This document shows, piece by piece, positions 16,684 through 26,300 of a DNA stretch of 48,400 bases; within the stretch, counting starts at the first letter, position 1, and each line of letters starts with the position of its first letter. The notes below the pieces were generated by a model that saw nothing but the letters and a program-made list of their open reading frames with translations, did no database searches and was not told the origin of the DNA. The DNA lies in assembly GCA_964508055.1 (NCBI GenBank), contig CAZDRI010000010.1:1-48400 (forward strand). The letters are read 5' to 3'. Source of the DNA: CAZDRI01 sp964508055. Lineage in GTDB: Bacteria; Pseudomonadota; Gammaproteobacteria; PS1; Pseudothioglobaceae. A program made the translations under genes and the position numbers.

Positions 16684-18247
16684 TATTATTTTCCTTTAAA
16701 TAAATTTCTATTAAACTTTTTGTTGAACTATTATTAATCTTTAGCTTATTATTTTGTAAGCCATTATATAAACTATTTGCCATTTTCTTTCCTAACTCAA
16801 CCCCAAATTGATCAAAGGCATTTATTTGCCAAAGGACACTTTGAACAAATACTTTATGTTCATATAAAGCAATTAATTGTCCTAAAGTATTAGCAGATAA
16901 CTTATTTAAAACTAAAGTGTTACTACTATTATTACCAGTATGATGCTTATGATTATTATTATCTTTATTACCAAATGCTAAGGCTTCACTTTGAGCAACT
17001 GCATTTAAAAATGTCATAAGATTTGCTTTTTTAGAACCAGTATCTTTGGCTATCAGTATAAACTCCATAATTGCATTATGCATACCTTGATGTAATAGCT
17101 GATAAAAAGCATGTTGGGCATTAGTGCCAACATCTCCAAAAAGTAATATTCCTGTTTGATAATCAATAAACTCGCCATTATTATTAGTTTTTTTACCTAA
17201 ACTTTCCATTTCTAATTGTGCTAAATAATCAGGCAATTTAGCTAATGTATAAGAATAAGGCAGGATTATTTTGGCATTTTTTTTCAAAAAATTTATATTC
17301 CAAATTTCAATCAAAGCCATCAAGACCGGCATATTTTCAGCAAATCTAGCATTTTTAAAATGATTATCAATTTTTCTAGCTCCCGCTAATAAATTCATAA
17401 ATTCATCAAATGATAAATAAATAGCAATTGAAAGACCAATAGCTGACCATAGGGAAAATCTACCTCCAACAAAGTCCCAAAAATTAAAAATATTTTTCTC
17501 TGCAAATTCTTTTTCTGCCAATAATCTATTCGCTGTTATCGCAACAAAATGTTTATTAAAATCTTTCTCTATGCCGCCATTTTGATAAAACCACTTCTTT
17601 GCTAATGCAAAATTTATCATAGTATCATCAGTTTTAAATGACTTTGAAGAAACAATAAATAAAGTAGTTGTATTATTTAAATTATTTAGAATAGCAGTTA
17701 ATTGTTCACCATCCATTGTAGATGCAAAATGAACTTTTATTGGTTCTTCATATGCTAAATGAGATAAAGCTGAGCAGATAAAATTTGGTCCTAAATCAGA
17801 GCCCCCTACTCCAATATTCACTACATCAGTTATTTTCTTACCGCTAAATCCTAAGTGTTTTCCTGTTCTCAAATTTTCAGAAAAATCTTTTATTTTATTT
17901 AATTCTTTTTTAATATCTTTATCATTGACATCTCTAAGCCTTGTATGCCAAGCTTTTCTAGCTTCAGTAAAGTTAATATTGTCTCCTTTAAACATATTGT
18001 CAATATTAGCTTTTAAGTCCTGTTCTTTAGCTAAGGATAATAATAAATCTATAGTATTTTTAGCTATCAATTGCTTAGAGTAATCTAACAGCAAATCTTC
18101 GGTTTTAATAGAAAAATCATTAAATCTATTTTTATCTTTAAATAATGAAGCAATAGTTTGTTTTTTGATTACTTGGCTATGCTGTTTTAAAGCTTGATAT
18201 GATTTAGTATTATTAAATTGCATTTTAGTTTTATAAAATAAATTCAT
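16673..18247 (-). CDS. pgi: Glucose-6-phosphate isomerase
   Basis: A 524-residue cytosolic isomerase interconverting glucose 6-phosphate and fructose 6-phosphate. VVNIGVGGSDLGP is the phosphate loop, GGRFSLWSAIGLSIA is PGI signature 1, and DQFGVELGK near the end is signature 2 with Phe in place of the usual Trp. The protein is about 20 residues shorter than E. coli Pgi. The first Met gives a 17-bp overlap with vapC. A second Met at residue 9 (position 18223) leads into MQFNNTKSYQALKQH, which looks like the usual N-terminus, and is the more likely start. It overlaps ugd by 11 bp. Confidence 0.95.
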   Translation of the reverse strand: MNLFYKTKMQFNNTKSYQALKQHSQVIKKQTIASLFKDKNRFNDFSIKTEDLLLDYSKQLIAKNTIDLLLSLAKEQDLKANIDNMFKGDNINFTEARKAWHTRLRDVNDKDIKKELNKIKDFSENLRTGKHLGFSGKKITDVVNIGVGGSDLGPNFICSALSHLAYEEPIKVHFASTMDGEQLTAILNNLNNTTTLFIVSSKSFKTDDTMINFALAKKWFYQNGGIEKDFNKHFVAITANRLLAEKEFAEKNIFNFWDFVGGRFSLWSAIGLSIAIYLSFDEFMNLLAGARKIDNHFKNARFAENMPVLMALIEIWNINFLKKNAKIILPYSYTLAKLPDYLAQLEMESLGKKTNNNGEFIDYQTGILLFGDVGTNAQHAFYQLLHQGMHNAIMEFILIAKDTGSKKANLMTFLNAVAQSEALAFGNKDNNNHKHHTGNNSSNTLVLNKLSANTLGQLIALYEHKVFVQSVLWQINAFDQFGVELGKKMANSLYNGLQNNKLKINNSSTKSLIEIYLKENNNES

Positions 18248-18641
18248 TAGCTTTAATTTGTTTAAACTCTAATATAATTTTAGCTATTTGGATAAAATCT
18301 TGGTCATTGTGAAGCAAAATCAAATTATTCTCAATGGCGCATTGGACAATTAAACAATCAATACTTGAACGAATAGTAATACCAGCTTTACAACAATTAA
18401 AATAAATTTGTGCTGCTAATTGATAGCTTATTTTTTCATCTTTAAAACCATAAAAAGGTTGAGCTGATAAATAGCGTTGATAAGTATCAAACTTTTTCTG
18501 AGTGTTTGCACCTTGTAGCACTTCGGTGTATATAAGTCCATTAAGCCCTAAAGTGTCCGATGTTAATTGATTTAGAAATTTAACTGTTTTAGAGTTACCA
18601 TTAATGGCTTTTATCCAAACAGATGCATCTAATAAATACAC
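18231..18641 (-). CDS. vapC: VapC-type PIN-domain ribonuclease toxin
   Basis: A 136-residue PIN domain. The acidic active-site residues are present: D5 in LLDASVW, E40 in IYTEVLQG, D95 in SSIDCLIV, and D113/D115 in LLHNDQDF. VapC toxins are Mg-dependent RNases that cut tRNA or rRNA when their antitoxin is degraded. The gene starts 2 bp after vapB and ends at the pgi start region, so transcription probably runs on into pgi-ugd-pyrF. No frameshift is seen, and all catalytic positions are intact. Confidence 0.88.
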   Translation of the reverse strand: MYLLDASVWIKAINGNSKTVKFLNQLTSDTLGLNGLIYTEVLQGANTQKKFDTYQRYLSAQPFYGFKDEKISYQLAAQIYFNCCKAGITIRSSIDCLIVQCAIENNLILLHNDQDFIQIAKIILEFKQIKANEFIL

Positions 18642-18643
18642 AA

Positions 18644-18874
18644 TTATTTTAGCTTTGGTAAATCTCTATGGCGTAAAGCCTTGTGGTCATATTCCTTATC
18701 AATACCTCCTATACCAAATAAGTCATGAATATCTGGCTTTTTATGATTTTTAATAAACTCTTTTAGGGCGGTGTCAATTAAGGCGCGTTTGGTTTTTATT
18801 TTGCTTAATTTTAGTGCTTCTTGAACAATATTTTCATCTAAAACAATATTAGTTCTATGAACATTATTTTGCAT
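18644..18874 (-). CDS. vapB: VapB-type antitoxin
   Basis: A 76-residue protein. The N-terminus (RTNIVLDENIVQEALKLSKI, about 8-27, followed by KTKRALIDTALKEFI) is a VapB ribbon-helix-helix DNA-binding domain. The acidic/basic C-terminal tail (DIHDLFGIGGIDKEY) would wrap around VapC. It represses its own operon through sites such as the direct repeats found just upstream at 18897-18926. It is the first gene of a run that ends with pyrF. Confidence 0.86.
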   Translation of the reverse strand: MQNNVHRTNIVLDENIVQEALKLSKIKTKRALIDTALKEFIKNHKKPDIHDLFGIGGIDKEYDHKALRHRDLPKLK

Positions 18875-18896
18875 TTTTAGACTCTAAATAATTAAA

Positions 18897-18926
18897 ATGT
18901 GTATTTTATCATAAATTATGTGTATT
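18897..18926 (-). promoter_or_regulatory. Putative vapBC operator (two direct repeats)
   Basis: ATGTGTATT occurs twice on the plus strand, at 18897-18905 and 18918-18926, exactly 21 bp apart (two helical turns), 23 bp upstream of the vapB start. Read on the coding strand the pair is AATACACAT, with TATGATAAAAT between the copies as a likely -10 region. A dimeric ribbon-helix-helix repressor commonly binds paired sites like this. Confidence 0.5.
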
Positions 18927-19063
18927 AAAAGTGCTGCAAAAAAAACCACAAAAAATCCTTAGCAAAATTAGTTAGTAATCAACAGCCCCATTATGTTCAA
19001 AAACACCTGTAAATTTTATTTTCTTTATCATTAGTGAAAAATTTGGTACTCATAATATAAACT

Positions 19064-20905
19064 TTATTCTACAGTAACGGATTTTGCTAAATTACGCGGT
19101 TGGTCAATATCAGTACCTCTTATTAAAGCAACATAATATGACAATAATTGCAATGGTATTACAAATACTATAGGAGATAAAATATCACTTACTTTAGCTA
19201 TATTTATAAGATGAAAATTATCAAAATCTTTTATTTGTTCTTTAGTGTATGCACTAGGGTCTGCAAATACAAATAGCTCCCCTCCTCTAGCTTTCACTTC
19301 TTGAATATTTGATTTTAATTTTTTTAATAAAGTATTATTTGGAGCAACTGCTATTACTGGCATCTTATCATCAATCAAAGCTAAGGGACCATGTTTTAAT
19401 TCCCCTGCTGGGTAAGACTCAGCGTGGATATAAGATATCTCTTTAAGTTTTAATGCGCCTTCTAAGGCAATTGGGTATTCTAAACCTCTACCTAAAAATA
19501 ATGCATTATCCTTACTTGCTATTTTTTCTGCTAAGTCCTCAACTTCAACTGATGCATTTAAGACATCTTCTATTAGCGCAGGAAGTCTATTTAACTCATC
19601 TATAAGTTTTTTTTCATTTTTTATTTTAATATTTTTTACTTTTGCTATAGTTAGTATAAGTAACATTAATGCAACTAATTGCGTGGTAAATGCCTTAGTT
19701 GAAGCAACACCTATTTCTTTACCTGCAAAGGTAAATAAAACTAAATCTGACATCCTAACTAAAGAACTTTCTGCTACATTACAAATTGTTAAACTATGGT
19801 ATTTTGAACTTTTGCCTTTAATGCTTTTTAAAGCTGTTATAGTGTCAGCAGTTTCCCCTGATTGAGATATAGTTATCACTAAAGTATTATCTAAAATAAC
19901 TGGATTACGGTAACGAAATTCACTAGCAATTTCCACTTGACATGGAATTTGTAATAAATCTTCAATCCAATATTTAGCAACTAATCCTGCATGATAACTT
20001 GTGCCACAAGCAATAATTTGGATTTGAGTAATTTTTTTTAAAATTTCATCATTTTTGTAGCCTAAAAGTCCACTATTAATGCCTTTTTTAGATAATCTGC
20101 CATCTAAAGTTTGCTCAATAACTTTCGGTTGTTCAAATATTTCTTTGAGCATATAGTGGCTAAAACCTTGTTTACTAATAGCACTTACATCTAAATCACT
20201 TTTAACTTCTTCTCTAGTTATCTTATTAGCATTTAAATCATATAGTTCATAACCATTATCTGAAATTATGGCAATATCGCCTTCTTTTAAAAAAACAAAT
20301 CTATCACATACCCCAATTAATGCAGCAACATCAGATGCTACAAAGCAACAATTATTGTTTGATATTGCTAAAATCAAAGGGCTACCTTGCCTAGTGGCAA
20401 CTAATTTTTTTGTTTTTTTATCTAATGCTACAAAAGCATAAGAGCCTTCAATATCGGCACAAGTTTTTAAAGTAGCTCTTAATAAATCTTTTTCTTCTAA
20501 GTATCTTAAATCAATTTGATGCACTAATGTTTCAGTATCAGTATCAGAGGTGAAACGATAGTTATTTTGACCACCGCGCAAATGCTCATAGTTTTCTACA
20601 ATGCCATTATGCACTAAAGCTAATCTATCATTACAAATATGGGGGTGGGCATTTTTTGAACTTGGCTCTCCATGAGTAGCCCACCTAGTATGAGCAATAC
20701 CTAAATTACCAGCAATTGGTTTACTTTTGCAAGTTTTTTTTAATACATCTACTTTACCAATTACTCTATGGCGTTTGAAACTATTTTTATCATCTAAAAC
20801 TACTAAGCCTGCAGAATCATAGCCACGATACTCTAACCTATCTAAGCCTTGAATTAAAATTTCAACTATATTATCTTTTGCAATACCTGCAATAATGCCA
20901 CACAT
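19064..20905 (-). CDS. glmS: Glutamine-fructose-6-phosphate aminotransferase (isomerising)
   Basis: A 613-residue cytosolic enzyme making glucosamine 6-phosphate, the entry to UDP-GlcNAc for peptidoglycan, LPS and capsule. The N-terminal nucleophile is Cys2 (MCGIIAG), followed by HTRWATHGEPS and the glutaminase loop. The two SIS domains contain IACGTSYHAGLVAKYW and SQSGETADT, then ASTKAFTTQL and LGRGLEYPIALEGALKLKEI. The C-terminus DQPRNLAKSVTVE is the family's active-site tail. Length is standard. It lies 18 bp downstream of the GT9 gene. I see no glmS ribozyme upstream. Confidence 0.97.
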   Translation of the reverse strand: MCGIIAGIAKDNIVEILIQGLDRLEYRGYDSAGLVVLDDKNSFKRHRVIGKVDVLKKTCKSKPIAGNLGIAHTRWATHGEPSSKNAHPHICNDRLALVHNGIVENYEHLRGGQNNYRFTSDTDTETLVHQIDLRYLEEKDLLRATLKTCADIEGSYAFVALDKKTKKLVATRQGSPLILAISNNNCCFVASDVAALIGVCDRFVFLKEGDIAIISDNGYELYDLNANKITREEVKSDLDVSAISKQGFSHYMLKEIFEQPKVIEQTLDGRLSKKGINSGLLGYKNDEILKKITQIQIIACGTSYHAGLVAKYWIEDLLQIPCQVEIASEFRYRNPVILDNTLVITISQSGETADTITALKSIKGKSSKYHSLTICNVAESSLVRMSDLVLFTFAGKEIGVASTKAFTTQLVALMLLILTIAKVKNIKIKNEKKLIDELNRLPALIEDVLNASVEVEDLAEKIASKDNALFLGRGLEYPIALEGALKLKEISYIHAESYPAGELKHGPLALIDDKMPVIAVAPNNTLLKKLKSNIQEVKARGGELFVFADPSAYTKEQIKDFDNFHLINIAKVSDILSPIVFVIPLQLLSYYVALIRGTDIDQPRNLAKSVTVE

Positions 20906-20923
20906 AAATAAGTTAGCTTAAAA

Positions 20924-22135
20924 TCAATTTATTTTACCTAAAACTGTTGTTAGCTTTTTAAAAACATCATTTGCCTTGATAAATTTAAGGCAGACATTAT
21001 CAACACATGGAGTTTTGCGATGATTATTAGCGCTAACACATGGCGAGCAAGCAAGTCCTGCGTAAATTGCAGTGCTGTTACCAAGTGAGCCGTATAGCTT
21101 TGGAGTTTCAGGTCCAAAAAGAACAAAAGTTGGCATTTTAGTTATAGCTGAAAAATGCCCTGGGCCAGAATCATTAGTTAGCATTAAAGTTGAAATAGAA
21201 TAAAGAATAGGTAAATCTAAAAACTCAACTGCCCCAGCAAAATTTATACATCTTTTATTATCTACTTTATCTTTTAATTTTTCTATTTCATCAAATTCAG
21301 ATGGAGAACCTGTTATTAAGATAATTACATCTTCATAGTTATTTAAAATTTTATTAATAACTTTCTTAAAACTTGATTTTTGCCAGCGTCTTTGAGGTAG
21401 CAAATCACTAGCATTAGGGTTTATTAAAACTATTCTTTTATTTTCAATATTAGAATATTTATCTTTAATTAAATTAAAAACCCGCCTCTTTTCATCATCT
21501 CTATAATCAATAGTTTGTAATTTAATCTCACTATCAGCAATATAAGTTTTTGAATAAGGTAATTCATCAGCAGCGCTTAATGAATTTGCAAGTGCTATGA
21601 AATTTTTAGCCATATGAATATGGGGGTTGTAACTCACTTTATAATTTAGCATATCACCGCGATATAGCCCCTCATTATGAAAACTATAAAATCCTACTTT
21701 ATTATTTGCTCCACTTACCCCAGTCATTATCGCTGTTACTCTTGAAAAGAGTTCTAAATCAATTACTGTATCAATATTTTTCTTGCGACACCAAATAATA
21801 TACTTCAAAAAATCCATAACTAAACTCAATATATTATTCTCTCTTAATGTAAAAATATTTTCTTCCTTAACTGTATTAAGTAGATTAAGACTAAGTTTAT
21901 TCTGCTTAAATATTACGAAATGCAAATTAGCATTATAAGTCTTTTTTAATTTTTGCATCATTGGGTCACATATTATTGTAGACCCCATCTCTGATAATTC
22001 TATTAATAAAATATTTTTAGCTTGGGTTTTTTTAGTTTTAATAAAAACTTGTTTTGTTTTTAATAAAACAGACAATACGAAAGTTATTGGAATTCCTAAC
22101 CAATAATCAATTTTACGCATGGTATCTACTTTCAT
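20924..22135 (-). CDS. GT9-family (heptosyltransferase-like) glycosyltransferase
   Basis: A 403-residue protein of the ADP-heptose:LPS heptosyltransferase family. NILLIELSEMGSTIICDPMM (about 39-58) is the N-terminal strand with the acidic residue of the acceptor site. VLINPNASDLLPQRRW is the donor loop, and TNDSGPGHFSAITKMPTFVL with the following FGPETP is the GT9 signature. A hydrophobic N-terminal segment (about 12-24) may attach it to the inner membrane. It follows the ligase-TPR gene with a TAATG stop/start overlap at 22133-22137. It probably extends an LPS core-like acceptor; the true donor may not be heptose. Confidence 0.85.
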   Translation of the reverse strand: MKVDTMRKIDYWLGIPITFVLSVLLKTKQVFIKTKKTQAKNILLIELSEMGSTIICDPMMQKLKKTYNANLHFVIFKQNKLSLNLLNTVKEENIFTLRENNILSLVMDFLKYIIWCRKKNIDTVIDLELFSRVTAIMTGVSGANNKVGFYSFHNEGLYRGDMLNYKVSYNPHIHMAKNFIALANSLSAADELPYSKTYIADSEIKLQTIDYRDDEKRRVFNLIKDKYSNIENKRIVLINPNASDLLPQRRWQKSSFKKVINKILNNYEDVIILITGSPSEFDEIEKLKDKVDNKRCINFAGAVEFLDLPILYSISTLMLTNDSGPGHFSAITKMPTFVLFGPETPKLYGSLGNSTAIYAGLACSPCVSANNHRKTPCVDNVCLKFIKANDVFKKLTTVLGKIN

Positions 22136-24129
22136 TATTTAGCTTTTTGGCGTTCCCAAGCTTTTATAACTTTTTCTATTTCTGCTGCTTGCTTAATGTT
22201 TGGGTCAATTGATAGTGCTTTTTTAAAATGTTTGACAGATAAACTCTTGTCATTTAAAAAATTCCATAAAATCACAGCTAAATTTTTATGAGTGTTAGCA
22301 TCATTTTCATTAATATTCAATATTTTTAAAAATGTCTCTTTAATTTTTTTATAATCTTTATCTTTAGCTTTAAGATATTGCGCTGCCACACTCTTATAAA
22401 TTGCAGGTAAATATTTCTTAACTACCTTATGTTTGGGCATATATTCGCTTAATCTTTCTAACATACTAAATGTTTTATTACCATCTTTAGTTAAAAGATA
22501 AATATTAATTAAACTTTCCATTGAAGGATAATGATAAGGGCGGGTTTTCAAAATAGCTAAAAATATCTTTTCAGCTTCTTTAAATTTTTTTAATTTTAAA
22601 TAAGCATGCCCTAAAGTTAGATTATGTAAGTCTTGATTTGGATTATAAAATACAGCTTTTTTTGCTTGAGCTTCCATTTTTAAATTTTGGTTTTTTGATT
22701 GATATATTAAAGCATTACTGTAGTGGACTTGTGCTTTTAACCAGTTTTGATTTTTCATTATCAAAGACATAAATAAGACTGAAAAAATCACTCCTAAAAC
22801 AAATAATACTAATTTATTTAAAGTTAATATTTGAACTGCTTTTTTTTGTGCCTCTTTTTGTGCAAGCTGCCACTCTAGTCCAGCTAATATACCTACAAAT
22901 GTCATAATTAAAATAGGAGCTATTATTAATTTAAAGGGAAAAGTAAACAAACCATCTATAACTATGCCTATACCTGAAAGTGATATAGCTAAAATTAAAA
23001 ATTGTAATTCGTCTTTAGAATGTTTTAATATCTTCAATATTGTTTTAATAATAATTGTGATGAGCCAAATGAGTAAAGAAAATCCTATAAGACCTAAACT
23101 TGACAATATTTCTAACCAATCATTATGCAGATGTTTATGCATTCTACTTTCAGTCATAATATAATCATGACTGATACTATTACTATATTTTGGATAATGA
23201 ATCCTCCAATTACCAGCGCCAACGCCTAATATTGGATTATCTACTACCATATTAAAAGTGTTTAACCACATTGGTATTCTCTCATTTTGAGTTTCTTTAT
23301 CAAAATCAACCTGTTTAACAATATAAATAAATTTATCAGCTATGTTAGCTATATTAGATTTAAAGCCTTTGTTTGTATAATTCATCAGCAGTAATACAAA
23401 CATAAAAGGTATTAATATTATTATTATTTTTTGTTTGCTTAATACTTTAGGTTTTTTCTTTATTAATACATATGCAAAAACAACTATTTGCACTAAAAGG
23501 GCTAAAAAACCTGCTTTACTATCAGCATAAATAAAATATAGCAATAAAATTCCAGTAGTAGTTGCAAATAAAATACTTGATTTAAGATTTTTTGAATTAA
23601 TAAATAAACTAACACTGATAGGCATTACTAATATTAAAAAATGCACCGCCATATTTTTATTACCAAAAGTTGCAGCAGGCTTAACTGCTTGAGCTATCCA
23701 ATTAAAATCAAAAAGATGCTGGGCTATACCTATGATTGCTACAACTGCTGCTATTATTACTATAAAGCTAAGTAATTTAGTTATATCATTAAGGTTTTTA
23801 AAATTATTAGCTACAATAAAATATAACAAGCCAGCTTCAATCCAGACACTTAAAAGCACAAAACTTTCAAATTTATTGCTGCTCCAAATAACACTTATCA
23901 ACGCCCATAGTAAGAACAAAGCAAGAGGAATATGTATTGAAGAATTTATAAAAAATGCATGTTTATGTTTCATACTATGGAAAAAATATATAGCAGTAAT
24001 AATAATAATTCCCATTTCTAAATATGCCGCTCTATACAAATCCGGCATCATTGCACCGCCATACCCTAAAGGTGTTACTAAACCAGATAAAGATACAAAA
24101 AATATAATTAATTTATTTATTAAAGTCAT
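22135..24129 (-). CDS. O-antigen ligase/polymerase (Wzy_C) family membrane protein with TPR tail
   Basis: A 664-residue inner-membrane protein with about 10-12 membrane spans (1 to about 460) and a soluble TPR C-terminus (about 465-664). ATFGNKNMAVHFLILVMP and the large periplasmic loop with GVGAGNWRIHYPKY, then HKHLHNDWLEILSSLGLIGF, match the Wzy_C/WaaL pattern, in which the late His and the Arg act in glycan transfer from the polyprenyl carrier. Such proteins ligate O-antigen to lipid A core, polymerise repeats, or glycosylate proteins (PglL type). It overlaps its paralogue upstream by 4 bp and the GT9 gene by 1 bp. Confidence 0.85.
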   Translation of the reverse strand: MTLINKLIIFFVSLSGLVTPLGYGGAMMPDLYRAAYLEMGIIIITAIYFFHSMKHKHAFFINSSIHIPLALFLLWALISVIWSSNKFESFVLLSVWIEAGLLYFIVANNFKNLNDITKLLSFIVIIAAVVAIIGIAQHLFDFNWIAQAVKPAATFGNKNMAVHFLILVMPISVSLFINSKNLKSSILFATTTGILLLYFIYADSKAGFLALLVQIVVFAYVLIKKKPKVLSKQKIIIILIPFMFVLLLMNYTNKGFKSNIANIADKFIYIVKQVDFDKETQNERIPMWLNTFNMVVDNPILGVGAGNWRIHYPKYSNSISHDYIMTESRMHKHLHNDWLEILSSLGLIGFSLLIWLITIIIKTILKILKHSKDELQFLILAISLSGIGIVIDGLFTFPFKLIIAPILIMTFVGILAGLEWQLAQKEAQKKAVQILTLNKLVLFVLGVIFSVLFMSLIMKNQNWLKAQVHYSNALIYQSKNQNLKMEAQAKKAVFYNPNQDLHNLTLGHAYLKLKKFKEAEKIFLAILKTRPYHYPSMESLINIYLLTKDGNKTFSMLERLSEYMPKHKVVKKYLPAIYKSVAAQYLKAKDKDYKKIKETFLKILNINENDANTHKNLAVILWNFLNDKSLSVKHFKKALSIDPNIKQAAEIEKVIKAWERQKAK

Positions 24130-26255
24130 TTGTTATTTTTCTTTGATTGTAAGTATGCATTTATAGCTTTTTTAGCCAAATTTGCTTGTGGATCATTTGG
24201 ATTAAATTTTAGTGCATATTGCATTAAAGCAACTCCTTTTTCTTTATTATCTAAATAATAAAACCAAATAATACCTAAATTCATAATTGCCACATAATCT
24301 TTATTATTTTTACGAAATGCTTGTTCAAAAGCTAATCTTGCTTCATTATAAAATTTTAATTTAATAGCTGTGCTTCCTAAATTTGCATAATCAACTTTTT
24401 GTTTATATACATAGGATTTTACTTTTTTAAAGTGTTTTACTGCTAATTCTTTTTTACCTTTAAAAGCATACCAATCAGTTAAAATCAAATTGGCTTTTAT
24501 ATTTTCAGGATTTAATTTTAAGACCTTCTGCAAATATTGCACACCTTTTTTTTTATTATTTGAGTTGAAGTAAGCTGCTGATAAATTAAATAAAGCATTT
24601 AAATAATAAGGTCTTGTTTTAATGATTTTTTCATAATATTTAACTGCATTATTTAAATCATTTAACATAGCACTATTTCTTGCAAATAAAAACATACTTT
24701 TTTCATAAAACCTATCATACTTAAGTGCCTTTTTGACTTCTTCATTTGAATTGTGCCAATTATTATTTTGATGTGCAATTAAGGCTGTAGAGTAATAGTG
24801 TCTAGATAATGCATAATTATATAAAAAATATGTGGTTACAAATAGTATTACTAAAATAACAATTTTTAAAACTATATGACTGTATTGTGGAAGAATTAAA
24901 TAAGAATTACCTTTTATTACTTTATTTACTGCCTTTTTAGCTAACTTGTCTTTATTAAAGTCTTTAGTTCTAAAATCATAATTTACAATTAATGCCACTA
25001 AAATCATCACTATAAACAAAGGGAAAAAAACTTTTGCTGGAAAAGAAAAAAAAGCGTTAACAGAAAAACCAATACAAGATAAAGAAATTGCAGCAAGTAA
25101 ATATCTATCTTTAGTATTTTTAACTGTTAATAATCTATATGATTTTTTTATAAATAGGATTAAGACCCAGATAATAAAAGCAAATCCTATTATCCCTACA
25201 TTAGCAAGTGTTTCTATATAATCATTATGAGCATGTTTTAATTTTGCTCTCTCACTAAATGTTATATCCCTACCTACTTTATTAAAATACTTTGGGTAAT
25301 TTACAGTCCAATTACCAAAACCTAAACCATATAACCAAGCATTATTTTCCTTAATCATATAAAGAGTATTAAGCCATGGGTTTATTCTCTCATTGCCTTT
25401 ATCAAAATCAGCATCATCTATTATTGAAACCAATCTTTTGCTAATTCTATCTCCTTGAAATTCAAAGCCTTTATTAGTAAGATTAGACATTACAAAAATA
25501 ACTAGCGTTGATAGTAGAATAATTATAATTTTATTTTTATCTATTATTTTTATCGCTAATTTTTTATTTATAAATATAAAGTAAATAAATCCTATTATTA
25601 ATTCTATAAATACTGCAAGCCATGTTGAGCGCGAATTAACAAATATTATAAAACTAGCAATTAAAATAAAGCTAATTGTATATTTAATAATGTCTTTATA
25701 ATTTTTAGCAGCTAATAAAAATCCTAAGCTAAGGGGCAATACTAAAGTCATAAAATGTCCAGCAAGATTTTTATTACCAAAAGTTGAAGCTGGAGGCACA
25801 GCTTGACGAATAAGATTAAAATCTAATAAATGTTGAGCTATGCCAATAATAGCAACCACAGTTCCTGATGCTAATATTGTTAGTAAAATTTTTCTAAAGT
25901 CATTATTAGTTTTTATAGAATTTACAACTAATACAAAAGCTAAGGCAGCTATAAACCAATCTATCCACAATAATGCAGCATCATATAAACTTAAAGCCCA
26001 AGAAAAAGTAATTAATCCCCATAATAAAAATAAACTTATAGGCTTATAAAAATCTGAATTTACTAAGACAAGTTTTTGTCTTTTATCTTGATTAAACAGC
26101 CATAAAATAAAGGCTATAAAAATCCCTACTGTAGCTAAAATAAATTTATAAATTACTGGAGATATAATAAGTGAGCTTTTTAAAGTCCATGGTGCAAGCA
26201 GTGGGATTAAAAACACTAAAATCAATAAAAATCTATAATAAATAGCTTGCTTCAT
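24126..26255 (-). CDS. O-antigen ligase/polymerase (Wzy_C) family membrane protein with TPR tail, paralogue
   Basis: A 709-residue paralogue of the downstream gene with the same design: about 12 membrane spans, then four or more TPR-like helical repeats from about residue 495. Matching motifs are STFGNKNLAGHFMTLVLPL, GLGFGNWTVNYPKYFNKVGR and LKHAHNDYIETLANVGIIGF. The sequences are clearly related but diverged, so the duplication is old; one copy may act as polymerase and the other as ligase. It is first of a three-gene overlapping run (ligase, ligase, GT9), followed by glmS. It diverges from nadE across a 45-bp gap that must hold both promoters. Confidence 0.85.
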   Translation of the reverse strand: MKQAIYYRFLLILVFLIPLLAPWTLKSSLIISPVIYKFILATVGIFIAFILWLFNQDKRQKLVLVNSDFYKPISLFLLWGLITFSWALSLYDAALLWIDWFIAALAFVLVVNSIKTNNDFRKILLTILASGTVVAIIGIAQHLLDFNLIRQAVPPASTFGNKNLAGHFMTLVLPLSLGFLLAAKNYKDIIKYTISFILIASFIIFVNSRSTWLAVFIELIIGFIYFIFINKKLAIKIIDKNKIIIILLSTLVIFVMSNLTNKGFEFQGDRISKRLVSIIDDADFDKGNERINPWLNTLYMIKENNAWLYGLGFGNWTVNYPKYFNKVGRDITFSERAKLKHAHNDYIETLANVGIIGFAFIIWVLILFIKKSYRLLTVKNTKDRYLLAAISLSCIGFSVNAFFSFPAKVFFPLFIVMILVALIVNYDFRTKDFNKDKLAKKAVNKVIKGNSYLILPQYSHIVLKIVILVILFVTTYFLYNYALSRHYYSTALIAHQNNNWHNSNEEVKKALKYDRFYEKSMFLFARNSAMLNDLNNAVKYYEKIIKTRPYYLNALFNLSAAYFNSNNKKKGVQYLQKVLKLNPENIKANLILTDWYAFKGKKELAVKHFKKVKSYVYKQKVDYANLGSTAIKLKFYNEARLAFEQAFRKNNKDYVAIMNLGIIWFYYLDNKEKGVALMQYALKFNPNDPQANLAKKAINAYLQSKKNNK

Positions 26256-26300
26256 ATATCATTAATATAATTTTATTTTCATATAACTTATATTTTAATT

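Noticed and set aside
18927..19063. Terminator or small RNA between glmS and vapB
   Set aside because: No stem with a T-run could be identified in this stretch.
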